From assembly GCA_000231825.2 (NCBI GenBank), contig JH720303.1, forward strand, positions 1,388,574 through 1,452,573: DNA of 64,000 nucleotides, given 5' to 3'. The notes beneath the pieces are model-generated. The model ran no database searches. It had not been told where the DNA came from and saw only the letters and a list, made by a program, of their open reading frames with translations. This document shows, in pieces, positions 11,870 to 25,573 of this stretch. Both the position numbers and the translations under genes were made by a program. Position 1 is the stretch's first letter, and every line of letters begins with the position of its first letter. Source of the DNA: Tetrahymena elliotti 4EA (taxonomy: Eukaryota > Ciliophora > Oligohymenophorea > Hymenostomatida > Tetrahymenidae).

Positions 11870-14800
11870 ATGTTGAAGTCTCCTAACTAAGCAAATAATT
11901 TACTTTCAACCTATGTGGGACGAGTTAAAAATTATTTTGAGACCTAAAATAAAAAAGGCAATTTTGAATAAGGTTTTAAGAATTAAGCGTAAAATAAAGT
12001 TACATCTCCCGATGGTGATGCCGTAGTTTGTACATGCGAATGTCATGGATAAAAGCAGTCTTAACTAAAAAGAAAAGTAATAAATATAATATTTGATTAA
12101 ATATGGCTTAATCAAAGATAATCATTTGAAATTAGCATATATCCTTTTGGTTTTTTAAATAAAATTAAGCAAGGAACACTGATATAATCAAGCAAATAAA
12201 CAGTCAAAGATAATGTCATTATTAAAAAGAAAAACTAGTGGTCTTAATGAAAGATTTGAAAAAGGACAATAAATATTTGCAATATATGATTAAATTTACA
12301 TTATTTCATAAAATGCTACTCGATTTAAACTAAAATTTAATATTAAAATATCTAGATTGTGTTGAATAAAGGAGGAACAAATTCATTTAATTCATTTAGA
12401 GGAAAATTTAAAAGTGCCTAGTAAAATCTTATATATACATCTCGTTCATCAGTAAGTATTTTAAAATATTACCAATACTATGCAAAAATAAATTTAAAAA
12501 GCAAATATTTTTGGTTAATGTTTTATGGTTTTTAGAGTTATCTGATTATTTAAATATTATAATTCTACTTAAACTAAAACCATTATTTATAAATTTATTT
12601 TAGAAAAATTATTCTTTTATATTAATAATTATTTTTAATTAAAATAGAAAATCAATTTATTTTTTAAAGTGCTCAATGAAACCCTTTTATCAAAACCTAT
12701 TTATATATATATTCTTTTTGCATTATTATTTTTCTCATACCGCTCTTAAGTATCTCCTTATACATATTAAGTATTCCTAATACCTTTGCTTTTTTACATT
12801 GCCTTGGCTATTTTCAAAGATTATTTCATAAATTATCATAAATTTATTCTTGATAGAGATATACTGAGAGGATATTAAGTGAAAGTGCTAGTAAGATTAA
12901 TTTTGATAAACTTATAAAATTAACTATTTTTAATTAATTTTACATAGAATAAATTAAATAAAGACAAATAATCCAATTAATAAACCTCAAACAAATCTAG
13001 TAATAGTTCTAATGAAAATGTATTACATTTTTAAATTATAAATATTAATTAGAAAAGAGAGAGAAAATATAATTTATATAGTTAATAGAAAATGATGAAT
13101 CTATCTTTTAAATTAAGTTTTATGTGCTTCGTACTAACTTACTACGATATAACAGATAATATAGAGAAATGAATGATTTATTAATTTGTTTTCATTCGAA
13201 ATCTTAGTTTATGGTGTTAACTATTTAATTATCTTTTTTCTCTCTTTGATTTTGCAAGTTAATATTTGAAATTGTAAATATAATTAAAAACAGGAAAAAG
13301 AGATCAATCATTTTAAGTGCTGCTAATTAGAGGTAAATTAATTTTTGTAGCAAATTAACTTTTTAATTTATTTAAATATGAAATATTTAGCCTGGTGATA
13401 TTCTGCTAATTAAGAAAGACGAATTTGTCCCAGCCGATGTTTTGATTTTAGATTCATCTGAAAGATATTTTGATGTTAATTCCCAAAGAATTAATGGCTA
13501 AAGCTCTCTCTAGCCAAAAGAAGCACTTAGAGTAACCTTTGGTAAATTAAACAATAAAAATATTAACAAAATTAATTTTTTCTAAACCTTATAAAATATA
13601 AAAAAAAGAGGATCCTAATTCTTAAGTCAAAGGAAAATTTGAAGAGTACAAAAAATAATTAAATTGTACAGTTGAATATAATTATGAAAGTAATATTGCT
13701 GAAGAAATGGAAGGAACTCTTAGACTTAAAGTGGAACCAACAGGTGAAAAATTTACTATTTAAAATATTCTACTAAATGGTACTTACCTGCATAGAGTAG
13801 ATTGGGTATTTGGATTAGTATTGAAATGTGGAAAAGAAAGTCATATATATGACAACACAAATTTTAAGGTCAAAAAAAAAAACTTTTTTGAAAGAATCAT
13901 ATCAAAATTTAGTTATTTTCTTATTGCAGTTCTTATCTTGCTTTCTTTGGTATATATTATTATTAATTAAATTTACTGTCTCATTTTTCATATAAATCTT
14001 TACCTTTTTTTTAAAATTTGTTTAACTTATTTATCAAAATAAATTTTCAAAAAATATCTTTTTTGATTCAATATTTATTTTAATTTCTTTTATACAGCTA
14101 AGCAGGTTGCTTTACACTGAAAGAAAAACTAGTGATACTGAATTATCTGATACCGAATCTTATTTAAGCTAAAATAATTGGCATGGAGACAGATCTATAT
14201 TAATTGATAGCAGAACCTTTTATATAATTTATAGCATTTGCTTACCTTTGAGCTTATTTGCTCTAATAGATTTCTTATTAATTTATTAAAAGATTTAATT
14301 AGAATATAACTCATAAAAATAATCTATTTTTGTAAATACTCTTGATGCTCTTCCTAATTTGAGTGTTGTTAATTGGGCATTCTTTGATAAGACAGGAACC
14401 ATCACTAACAATCGCTTGAAAATAGAATCAATTATTGTTGAGAATGAACTTTATTTTTTAGATAAATAATCTCAGTTTTATAAATAAATGCTAGATGTTG
14501 AAAATTAATAAGATTTAATGATAGACGATTAAGAAATTTAAATAGCTGGATTAGGACTTTAACCTGCTGGATAGAGTCTAATAAATCCTAAGACAAGAGA
14601 TCATATTGAATAAGATGATTAAATTAAGAATTAAGATAGTGGTAACTAGTTAGCAGAAACAAGTAAAATTAATCATGGTAATGGAAATACAATCAATACC
14701 AAAGTTTTTGATAGTAAGAACAATCTTTTACAAAGTAACAACCCTTTTGTTGCTAAAGTTGCTATTTAAACTTCAATTATGATGACAAATAACAATGGAA

Positions 14801-17800
14801 ATCTTGATTCTTCTTTATTTGGAGTCAAAAGCGGAATAGATACAAAAAAGCTTAAATTATAAAAAAATGGCACTAATTCTTTCCGTCTTAATACAATTTA
14901 AGAAGTTTAAAGCCCCTTTGGTAAGACCACATCTAACTCATAAGAATAGCGCAAACGTATTGAATCTGTTTTTGTAAAAGCACCCAGCAAATTTGCAACT
15001 GTAAACAACTAAAATGCTAATGCAGTCTTTGGAATAATTTAAAATGAGGTTTCTAGTCTGTAAGATTTAAACAAAAATGAAAATATTAATAAGTAAAATC
15101 CTTTTTCCACAATCCAAGAAACTTCAATCTAAAAAAATCAACCATCTAATGATTCTATTCCTGAAAAAAACAAAGAAGAATATAGATTTTAATTTTCTCC
15201 AAATTTCAATTAAGCTAAAAAGGAAAACATAAATATTGATTAAGAATAAGAATAAGATAGAAAATACTCCTTCGCTTTGGATTACTAATAATAGTAGCAA
15301 TAGTAATAAAATTTAAATTAATAGAAGAATGATTAATAATATAAAGAGCAGGAAAAAAAAAATGAATAACCTATTGCTACTTCAAATAGGTCAATCGAAA
15401 TAAAATCAGAAGAGAACATAATGAATAGCAATAACAGCAACCATTAAATAAAAAGTAACTCAAATTTGAAAAATTAGAATGAGGAACAAGAAGGAATGAT
15501 TTGCAATTTCATAGGACAACATGATGGTGAAGAAGATAATGAAGAAGATAATGAATTTTATAAAAATAATTTTATTACCTATAAAAAATAAGAAAGAGAT
15601 GCCAATGGTGTATTATTTAGTATAGGTTCGACCTAAAAAGTTAAATTATCAAAGAAACACAATACAATTATATAAGAGGTAGAAGTTAAGCTAGAAGGAG
15701 AAGAAGAGGATAATGATCTGAAAGATTAAATTGCATAAAATGTAAATAGAAACTTATCTCCTAAAAGTAGTATTTTGACAGGAAATAAGCAAAAATCTAG
15801 CTCATCTGCTAATATCACTAACTCTAACTTTCCACAAAGTCCCAAATTTAGGACAAAATAATCTCAAAGTTTAAACAATATACACGATACAAATGGATAG
15901 ATAAAAATGAATAATACAGTAATGAATACAGATGGTTAAACATGTATGTTTGGGTAAAATTCTTCAATTCAAGAATAAGATGAAATAAAAGAAGATTATT
16001 ACTAAGTTAATATTACAGAAGAGGAAAATAATTTAGACCTTCCTTCAGAAAATCAGGAAATTAATTAAATTATCTAATGGAATTATGGTAACTAGTAGAA
16101 TAAAATGCAACTCTATACCCTCTAAGATATTTCTCCAAGTGCTTATCGTATGAATCCATCAGCAGTTCCTCAACCAATAGATAATTCTTACATTTAATAA
16201 ATTACTAATAAAAAGACTTCTCTTTAGAATTTAGAGATTGTCTCTCCACTCCCTAACTTTCCAGTCAAAAAAGTTACATCAAACTGTTATGATTAAGAAA
16301 CTTTTCTAAATATTAATAATCATAGTGATAAAAAAATATAAGGATTTGAGTTATAAAATAGACAACCTTCAGCTTAAGAATTAAACCAATAATCTCTCTC
16401 AAAGAGCCCTTCTTCAAAATTAGAATCAAATAATATGATTACAAGTTCAAATTCTTAAAAGGGTTTGTAGTCTTTTAAAAAGAGAACGCTTGGGCGTGGT
16501 GCTAGTTTAGATATAAACTAAGCAGCTATTATTAGTAAAAGAGGTGTTCGTTTTGCTGGAAGTAGCACAGAAGAAAATAATAATAACAACAATGGGGGGT
16601 CTAGTCCTTTACAACGTAGTAATACATTAAAATAAATTCATGAGGTTTCAAAGCAATTTTAATTCTTGAAACATTCTAGGAGCAATAATAATGATTACGT
16701 CCTTAAAACCAATTAATCTCCAACTGAATTTTAAAAGAATGACGTTAATTTATTAAATGAGTTAGGGGATCTGTCTCCTGTTAGCTTTAAGAGGGCTAAT
16801 CATCTTCAAAGATTAACAAGAATGAATTTGTAAATGCTGTCTCATCAAAATGCTCCAAATAATGCTATTACTAATACAACTACAAGTAACATAAAGCAGA
16901 GCCAAATTAGTGAAATAAGTATTTAAAAAATTACATACCATGAAGGCGAAGAGGAATTTATAAACCGTATTTCTGATTACAAAGACTCTACCTAAGATTT
17001 TGTAAAAGCTTTAATAGTTTGTCAAGGTTGGAAAATTAAGGTAGGAAAAGATGGACGCCACAAAAAAATGGATGGTAAAAAGAGAGAGGATGAATACATT
17101 TTTAAATACATAGAAAACTTGGGCATAAAGTGTAAACTCCAAATGAAAAGAAATTAATTTTACATCATTTCTAATACAAGAAACACTAATACTCCAAGCA
17201 ACAAAGTTGTGATCAGAAAATCTTTAGACTTTTATTAAGAAAGAAATCGCTCTTCGTTTTTAGTTGAGGAAAGTTAGATTCCAGTCGAAGTTGAAAAAAT
17301 TAACACTAAAGCTCTTAACACTCCAGTCTCTTACCATTTGTAAATATAAACTTTTTTGTTCTTTATCTTAATTTTTATTAAATGTAAAGGTATGTCAGAG
17401 GTGATACATCTACATTAGATCTATGTAAGGATATGAACGAGATGTTTAAAGAAAGATTAAGGTTTTGCATAGCCAAATAATTCGAATTAGGATGTAGAGC
17501 CATCATATATGGTAAGAAAGAAGTTACAAAAAAGCAAGCTGAAGAAATAGAATCAAATATTAAGACAATGAAGACATAGGTAGAGGAGTTTGAAGGATTT
17601 TATCAGAAATTATTACTAGAAATAGAATCTGATATTCATTTCCTAGGTTGTATTTTTATTTAAGATTAAATCAATGATGGATTCTAAGAAAATCTTTAAT
17701 TTTTAAATGATTCTTTGGTTAAAGTTGGTATTTTATCTGGAGATACATAAGAAAAAGTAAAATCAGTTGCTAATCTCACATAATTTACTTCTCCTTAGTT

Positions 17801-20800
17801 TGGTTTACCATAAAAGATATTTGAAATAGAAGGTGTAACTCATGAGGAAATAAGTATTTCAATCAAGAAAAGTCTTGCAAGCCTAAAAGATTTGATATCA
17901 TCTAATGAATAAACTGATAATAAGATGCTTATGATGGAGAATCATGAACCTGACTTTCATAATGTCCATGATAGAGTCCAAAATATTGAAAACGTTCTTG
18001 AAGAAAATTAAAAAATCTAATAATTTTTATTTACATAAGATAGAAAAGTATTTTAGGTAAATTAATCATTAACTTTTTATTACTTTTATTATACCATTTT
18101 CATGTATTTAATTATTAGAATGTACTGATTGTAGGATAGAAATAACTAGATTTGATTTCAACTAATCTAACATTAGAAGCACACTTTGCTTTTATCTTAG
18201 CCCATGTGGGTAAAGTAATAGCCTATGAATTAAAAGCTGAGCACAAGCAATACTTTGTTAGGCTAGTTAAGTTTATAGATCCTAAGAATGTAGTTATGAG
18301 CATAGGTGATGGTTGGAATGATGCTCTAATGATGCAAATTAGTGATATATCATTTGAGCTAAGATAAGGAGATCTAAGTAATTAAAAAGCAGAGCATGCA
18401 TTATCATCTGATTTAAAATCAGTTTAAACATAAAAATCATAAGCGAATAATAGCTCTAAAGGTATGGTGAAACAACTACCTAACAAATCCCAGACATTTG
18501 GCAACCATTTCTTAAGTAAAGATATCTTCTTTCCTTTTAAAACATCTCAATTTCCTCAAGATGATGAAAAGAAAAAAATAATCAATTCTTTTTCATTTCC
18601 TAATGCTGGTGATATAATAATTCAAGATTTAAATATGATATACAGCTTGATGAAGTCTTATTCTCCAAAATTATTTAACTAATTCTAATATATCATTTTT
18701 AATAGTTTCTATTTTTCATTTCTACTTTTCCTTTTTAATCTTGCATCTAATTGGGAACATTTCTCAGGAAATTTACAACTCAAAAATTCAGATATTATCT
18801 TCCTTCAAATTATCTTGTTCATACCAAGAATAATAATATACGTCACAAGCTATGATCCTACAATAGACAAATAATAGTTAGTAAGTTAACCAAAATTATT
18901 ATTAAAAAATTAATTTTATTTATAATTAAAAAGTTACAATAATTTGATAAGCTTTATCACAATAACAAAGTTTAAAGACAATTTTTGAGAGTGAGTTCCT
19001 TATTTACAAACTCTCTCATAGAAAGCATAATTCATTTCCTCTTAATATTTTTGACTACTGTTTTCTCTGAAATAAATGATAGCTATGATAACTTAAGATT
19101 ATCAATAGTGGTTCAAGTAATAATAGTTACTTATTTTAAGATGTTTTATTCCTAATAAATAAGAGTGAAATTTCCTTATATCCTAATGACTTGCTATTTA
19201 ATTTATGAAAGTAAACTATTTAAATAACTCTTTCTTTTATTTTTAATATTTTTAATTTATTAATTATAGTTGTTGCTTCATATCTCTACTTAGGGATTTA
19301 CCTAAACTACAACTCATTTACTAGAAATGATTTAGGTGAAATATTTAGAAATGGGTAACAGATCATGTGTATAATATTTAACCTTATAGCTAGCATGATT
19401 TTCTCCTTCTTCTATCAAGGATTTAAATTAAACATAAATGATTAGTTCCTAAATAAATTCTTTAGATAAGTCTAAACCATGTCTTATTAAATTAAGTATA
19501 TTTTTGACAGTGTGAGGAGAAAATAAGAATAACACATTTTAGGAGATAATTCAAACAAACAATCTTACTCTATAAATCGTGCAAACAGTTTCCATCAAAT
19601 AGTTTTTGATAAAGAATGGTAATCATACATAGAAATTGTAGCTTCTCTTGAGTAATTCTTAGAAAATTAAATTACAATCATCAAAAAACCATTTTAGCTC
19701 ATCAAAAAAATATTCAAAAATGTTAAGATAGACAAGCACATCGAACAGAGTAATCTTTAGTTTAAAAAAAAAATTTAAATTTATTAGCAAATTTACTAAT
19801 AAAATAGTTCTAAATCCTGCAGAACTTTCTATGAGTATAGGTTAAGGATTCAGCAAAACTAGCTTATAGTTCATAGATTAGGGTTTATAAAAAAATTATG
19901 ATGCTCTACACAGTAAATCTACATTAAATAATCTTCGTTTTAATATGGGTTTAATCACTATTCCATCACTTATTATTTGTATTTTATCTTACTCTTTAAA
20001 TGAACCATTGAGAGGTGAAGAGTCTTATTCAGACAGTGTTACTACTTTCAGATTGATCACTTTGATTATATGTATTATCTATATCATTTTAAGCTTTGCT
20101 TTGCTAAGAGAAAAATTTTTAGTTATCATGAATCAAATTATGTTCTTTGTAAAATTTTAATTATTGAATAAATCTATTTCAACAATTATTTTTTAAATTA
20201 CAATTTATAGTTTATTGCAGTTGCCTTGATATTTTAGATCATATACGGATGGTATAAAAATATAGATTTTATAGCTTTATCTCCATTTATCAGTTATATG
20301 ATCAGTCTTATCCCTTATAAATTTATTCCTACTGCTTTCTTTTCTTCATTTAACTTAGCCTAATAATATGTCTGGTTTGCTGTTCAAATAAATTAAAAAA
20401 TTTTATCAGATTAACAATAATATCTCAAAGAAGGCTAATCTACATTATTTAGTGTCTACTTATACATCTGCTATTTCGCCCTGATAATCACAATTTTAGG
20501 GATATCGCTTCAGAATAAATACATAGAAGAAACAGATTAAAAAAATTAATTCCTCCTCAAGATTTAATTCTAAGAAGAAAAATCGTAGAGATAAGACATT
20601 TTAGGTATTTTACTTCCTGAATTTATTAGAGAAGATGTCATTTTAGGTAAATAAAAAATTTTTATTTTTGAATCTTTAATTATCTTATGATTCTTTTTAA
20701 AAAGGTAAAACTAATTTTTCAAGAGATCAAGAAGAAGCTTCTATCTTATTCTGTGATGTAAGTGACTTTGATAAAATTATGGATAGAGAAGACTATAAGA

Positions 20801-23800
20801 TAGTTTCTCTTTTAGATAACTTATTTAGAGAATTCGATATGCTAACATTATAATATGGATTACAAAAAATAGAAACAGTAGGAAAAACTTACATGGCTGC
20901 AGGAGGTTTAAAAGCAGTTGAAAAAAATTTGAGTAAAAAGATTACAAAATCTCACCATTTTATTAGAATGCTTATAATGTCCAATAAAATGCATTAAGTA
21001 GCAGCAAAATCATAATGGGGTGATGGTTTCCCTATAAAATTAAAAATAGGTGTACATATTGGTCCAATCACTGCAGGTGTTATAGGTTATCATAAACCTC
21101 AATTTTCATTAATAGGTATATATTTATTTTTTTTTTTGGGCAACTTTGGATTTTTTTGATCTAAATTGTCTTGAAGTTAATGAAAAACTTTTTATAATTA
21201 GGTGATACAGTAAATACAACAAGCAGATTATGCTCCAACTGTGAGCCAGGAAGATCTCTATTCTCAGATATTATATTTGAAAAAATTAGCCCATTTTTAG
21301 AAAATAATACTACAGATATTGATTGGGCATATGAAGAATTTTAATTTGAAGCTAAGGGTAAAGGATTACTGAAGTCGTATTATATAGCTGAATTTATAGA
21401 AAATGAATACTTAAAATCTTAAAATATAGAATATACATCAGTAGATTATGACAAATAATTATAAAAATAACGTCAAGTCGTTTAAACAAAGAGATAAAAA
21501 GAAAGATATAAAACAAAAGTCTTTGTCCTCAAACCACATTTTACTGACAGTAATTTAAATTTTTATTTTTTTTGAAAATATAAATTATTTACTTAAAAAT
21601 AGATGAATTTGATAATGTTGGGGATGAAAGCTAAGAATTAAGGAGCCCTGGTGAAGGAAATTCAGGAGATAATCCCAAATCAATCAACGGTAAGAGATCT
21701 GTAATTGAGGGAGATCCCTTTTTCGATAAAAAGAAATATCGTAAAAATTCAGGAAATAAGGCTATTTCTGATGAATTTAAAAGTTAAGATTCTAACCAAA
21801 ATGAATAAAATAGCAAGTCTGTTCACAAATATCCTAGCAACAACAACAGTTATATTTAACCTATTTCTAACAACGTTAGCTTCATAAATGCACAGCCTCA
21901 AAGAAATTCAGAATTAAATGGATAAAACGAAACATCAAACATGCTTAGTCCATCAATTAAGAAGAGAGAGAAAACTGATAGAATTAATGGAATATTAAAC
22001 ATGAAAAAAGACAAATAAAATTCTGTTTAAAACTCTGTAATTTTAGAAAATGAAGATTAAAAGAGATATCCTTCTAGCAAATCAATACCACTGAATAGTA
22101 ATGGTATTAAAGTACAAATTGATGAACAAAATAACAGTATGTAGATGGGAGATTAGCAAAATCCTTAGGAAGACGATCGCTCAGCAATTGTTGCTGCTTC
22201 AGTAGCTTTCAAATAAAACTAAGATAGTGAAGATAGAAGATTAAGCAGACTGAAGATAATCGATCCTAGTAATAAAGATTTAATAAATTTTCAGAATATT
22301 AATTTACATTTAATTAAAAACAGAAGGTATTTTGAGGAGATAAACCAGTAAAGTCAAAGAAGATTTGATGGAAAAATCCATAATGAGTGATATAGGAAAG
22401 AATATCTAGAGTATAGATTAAGAGTCTTAATCTACTTCAGCTACAGATGAGAATGAAATAGAAATACTCAAATACAACTGGTTTTTACTGTAAAACAATC
22501 ATGATTAGAGTCATCTTTACAAAAACTTTGAATCACAACAATTTTAGAAGCATAATTTTGTTTATAACTTTTAACTTGTAATTATGCTCTTACTTAATTT
22601 CTTAATGATGACATTCCGTATACTAATCTTGTAGAATGGACTTAATTGGTTATTCTATAGTATTGATATCATTGGCATAATTATGGCAATAATCCCTGTT
22701 TTGAGTTGGGAAAAATTATGGAAGGCTCATTAGCTTCGTACAATAACACTTTCAATCTATTTATTGAGTATAATAAGTATTTTAGGAGAGTTTTATTTCT
22801 CTCATAATGGAGTCTTTAAAGTTTTTGATATGCTTCATATTTAAATAATTGCTATTATGGTGATTATTAATAAATGCGTCCGCTTCAGTGATGCTATTAT
22901 TTTTTCAGTTTGCTTGATAATAGCTTTCTAAACTATTGACATTTTCAAAGGCTCTTACTGCATGTCAGACATTATTCTAATTACTCTTCCTATTATAGGT
23001 TTCCTATCTCAAAAAAGATAATCTACAAAGAGATGTCTTGAATTCTTCAATAAAAATAGAAGTAATGATCATCAAAAACATTAGGAGGTGCGTCTGCTAG
23101 TCCATTTATTGCCTTCTCATGTATACTAATAATTAATTTTAATTGGCATTAATTTTTCTGATTTAAAAATTATTATTAAAAAGATATTTGACACATTTTT
23201 AAGAAACCCAGAAGATAATAGTATCTTTACAGAAAAATTCACATAGTGTACTTTATTATTTGCTGATATATCAGGATTTACAGCTTATTCAAGCAACAAA
23301 AAACCAGAATAAGTGGTTCATATGCTAAAAAGTTTATTCACTAAATTTGATCACAAGTGTATCAAACACAATGTTTTTAAATGTAATTTCATTCTTTAAA
23401 ACTAAGGATATTTAAGGTTTTATTAATTATTATTTATAGTATACACAATTGGAGATTGCTATATCGTAATGGGTTTCTCTGATGCTAATAAGAGGGATCC
23501 TCCTACTGAAGCTAAGAATGTTTTAGAAATGGGATTCTCTATGATAGAATCTCTTCGCTAATTCAGATAGGAATAAAAAGATCCATCAGACTAAAATGCT
23601 GATATCCATATGCGTATCGGCATCCATATAGTAATTAATTAATATTAAATCTTAATGAAATAATTAGTAAATTGTATTTGAATATAATTTAGGGAGATAT
23701 CATTGGTGGTGTTATAGGTAAAAATGTAGTGCGCTATGACATTTATGGAAAGGATGTATTGCTAGCTAATAAAATGGAATCTAATGGAGAAAGAGGAAGA

Positions 23801-23947
23801 ATTTTAATAAGTGATCCATTAAAGCAAGTTATTCAAGAACATTACCCAGATAAGTTCGAATTCAAATCAGGACCCGAAGTTTAAGTTAAGTCTATAAACA
23901 TAAAGATGAAAAGCTACTTTGTTGACCAAACACAAAAGCAAGATTGA
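11870..23947 (+). CDS. Guanylyl cyclase with P4-ATPase-like N-terminal half
   Basis: Giant membrane protein (estimated 3,300-3,500 residues, many exons) of the ciliate/apicomplexan guanylyl cyclase type, expected to make cGMP. The N-terminal half follows a P4 flippase. It has a first membrane pair near 12,700-12,850 and PGDILLIKKDEFVPADVLIL near 13,390. Where P4 pumps have DGET it has NGQS (13493-13504). FFDKTGTITNN follows with the phosphorylatable Asp at 14386-14388, then a low-complexity insertion at about 14,430-17,300, and GDGWNDALMMQ (18305 on). Membrane segments follow to about 20,640. The first cyclase domain is C2-like: CDVSDF, then KIETVGKTYMAAGG (Glu at 20872), then FSLIGDTVNTTSRL. 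A second membrane set spans 22,550-23,000. The second cyclase domain is C1-like: LLFADISGFTAYS (Asp 23265), TIGDCYIVMG (Asp 23454), DIYGKDVLLANKME. The Glu/Ser pair at purine-selecting positions favours GTP. TGA at 23945-23947. Confidence 0.92.
14430..17300 (+). other. Asn/Gln/Ser-rich insertion in the ATPase-like cytoplasmic domain
   Basis: One very long exon follows the DKTGT motif. It is filled with Asn, Gln, Ser, Glu and Lys, has few hydrophobic positions, and returns to an ordered segment near VCQGWKIKVGKDGR (about 17,020-17,060). In P4-ATPases this is where the nucleotide-binding domain sits, so the insertion is within or next to that domain. I see no clear nucleotide-binding motif inside it. 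Confidence 0.7.
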
Positions 23948-24443
23948 TGAGGAAAAAAAATCACTAAAAATAGATACCCATCCATATGGGTACAATTAAA
24001 CTTTTAAATTATTTTGATGAGAAACTTTCATTTTGTTAAAGATAATTCTTAACATGGCACCTACCTAATTAAAAATAAAATAATCTTAATTTCTATCAAC
24101 TAAACTTTTGAATTTCAAATTATTAAACAAAGCTCATTCAATAAGTTTGAATAGCTTCAAAAATCTACTCTATAAACATCTCAATTTTCTTTTTTTCTAA
24201 ACTCTATTTTTCTTATTAATGTAAATACATATGCTCTCTATACAATGTAAAATATATTTTGAAATTTTAAAATCCTACTTTAAAAAATCTTTTTTATTTT
24301 TTTCAATTTTATTTTTGCAATTATAATTTTTAATTGATTTAAATCTTCTAATAGTAATACTCGCAAATAATTTCAATTATTTATTTACCAAAGAAATTTC
24401 TTACAATTAATATTTTTGCGAAAGAACTTTTTACTATTAAACA
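23948..24443. other. Intergenic, no gene seen
   Basis: About 500 bases of AT-rich spacer between cyclase and GTPase genes on the same strand. Nothing recognisable. Confidence 0.5.
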
Positions 24444-25573
24444 ATGCATCTTAAAATTTTTTAGAGATTTTCAACTATTAATTTAAATTAAAAAGGAGAC
24501 GTAAAACCTTATATCTCATTAAATGAAAACATTGAAACAGATTTCTACAAGCCTAAATGGGTAAATCATTTTATCTAATTTAAAAACGAATTTACTTATC
24601 TTAATATTAAACAAACTATTTGAAAATTATAGATTGATGCTGGACAAGAATTTACTAAAATCTTTAGAAAGGAGTTCGAATGTTCTCCAAGTTAACTAAA
24701 GGATTATTTAGAAAATATTAAAGAGTTTAGTTAGAACTAAAATGCTGTTAGAAAAGAAGTATTTCTTCTATATTTATTTTAATTCTACATAACTTTTATA
24801 TATTTACCACTTTATTAATTTTGGTTCCTAAAAGTTTGCTTTCTTAGGTAATTTATTTAATTTCTTAAAATTACTTTTAATAAATACTTTAACATTCTGG
24901 TATATCTCAATTTCTTATATTAAATTTATTTTATTTAAAGGAAGGTCTAATGTTGGTAAATCCTCCTTGATTAATTCAATACTCAATTTCAAGATGATGG
25001 ACACATCCAACATGCCAGGGAAGACAAGAGAACTAAATTTTATAACAATGAATCCTTCATCTGGAGCTGTTTTAATAGATCCACCTGGTTATGGATATGC
25101 TAAAGGTTAAAAAAAAGAACTCTAAGCATGGGGAAAAATGATGCAAAATTATTTTGTTCACTCAAGCTTTTTACATCGTTTATTTATATTGATAGATAGT
25201 GAGCATGGTATTAAAGAAGTTGATTTGATGCTTATGGAAATGCTGGAATAAAAAATGAAGCCATATGTCATAGTTTTTACAAAATGTGACAAAATAAATA
25301 AATCTCAACAGTAAAAACTTGTAGATGAAACAAAAAATAAGCTAAAAGATAAAGTTTTATCATATCATATTCTTCATTTTACAAGCTCAAAGTAAAAAAT
25401 ATTAATTTAATTCAAATTCAAATTTCAATTTTATTTTTTAAGAATAAATTCTAAATCTATTAAAAACATAAAAATAATTTTTTAGGAACAATTTTGGAGT
25501 TGCCCATTTAAAAGCATAAATAGCTTATTTATTGTAACTATAGCTTCTTGGTAGCGTTAATGATGCTGTTTGA
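24444..25573 (+). CDS. EngB/YihA-type GTPase (GTPBP8-like), probably mitochondrial
   Basis: TRAFAC-class GTPase of the EngB family, whose bacterial members act in large ribosomal subunit assembly; the eukaryotic homologue GTPBP8 is mitochondrial. ATG 24444 gives [17 protein letters not shown], a basic, Ser/Thr-containing leader that resembles a mitochondrial presequence. The GTPase core shows G1 [13 protein letters not shown]2-region [11 protein letters not shown]3 [11 protein letters not shown]4 TKCD and G5-like TSSK. G3 has Pro where the family more often has Leu or Met. The C-terminal exon ends LLGSVNDAV at TGA 25571-25573. At least four introns interrupt the gene. The exon between KEFSQNQNAVRKE and the P-loop is the least certain join. 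Spacing to neighbours (about 500 and 900 bases) gives no sign of cotranscription. Confidence 0.88.
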
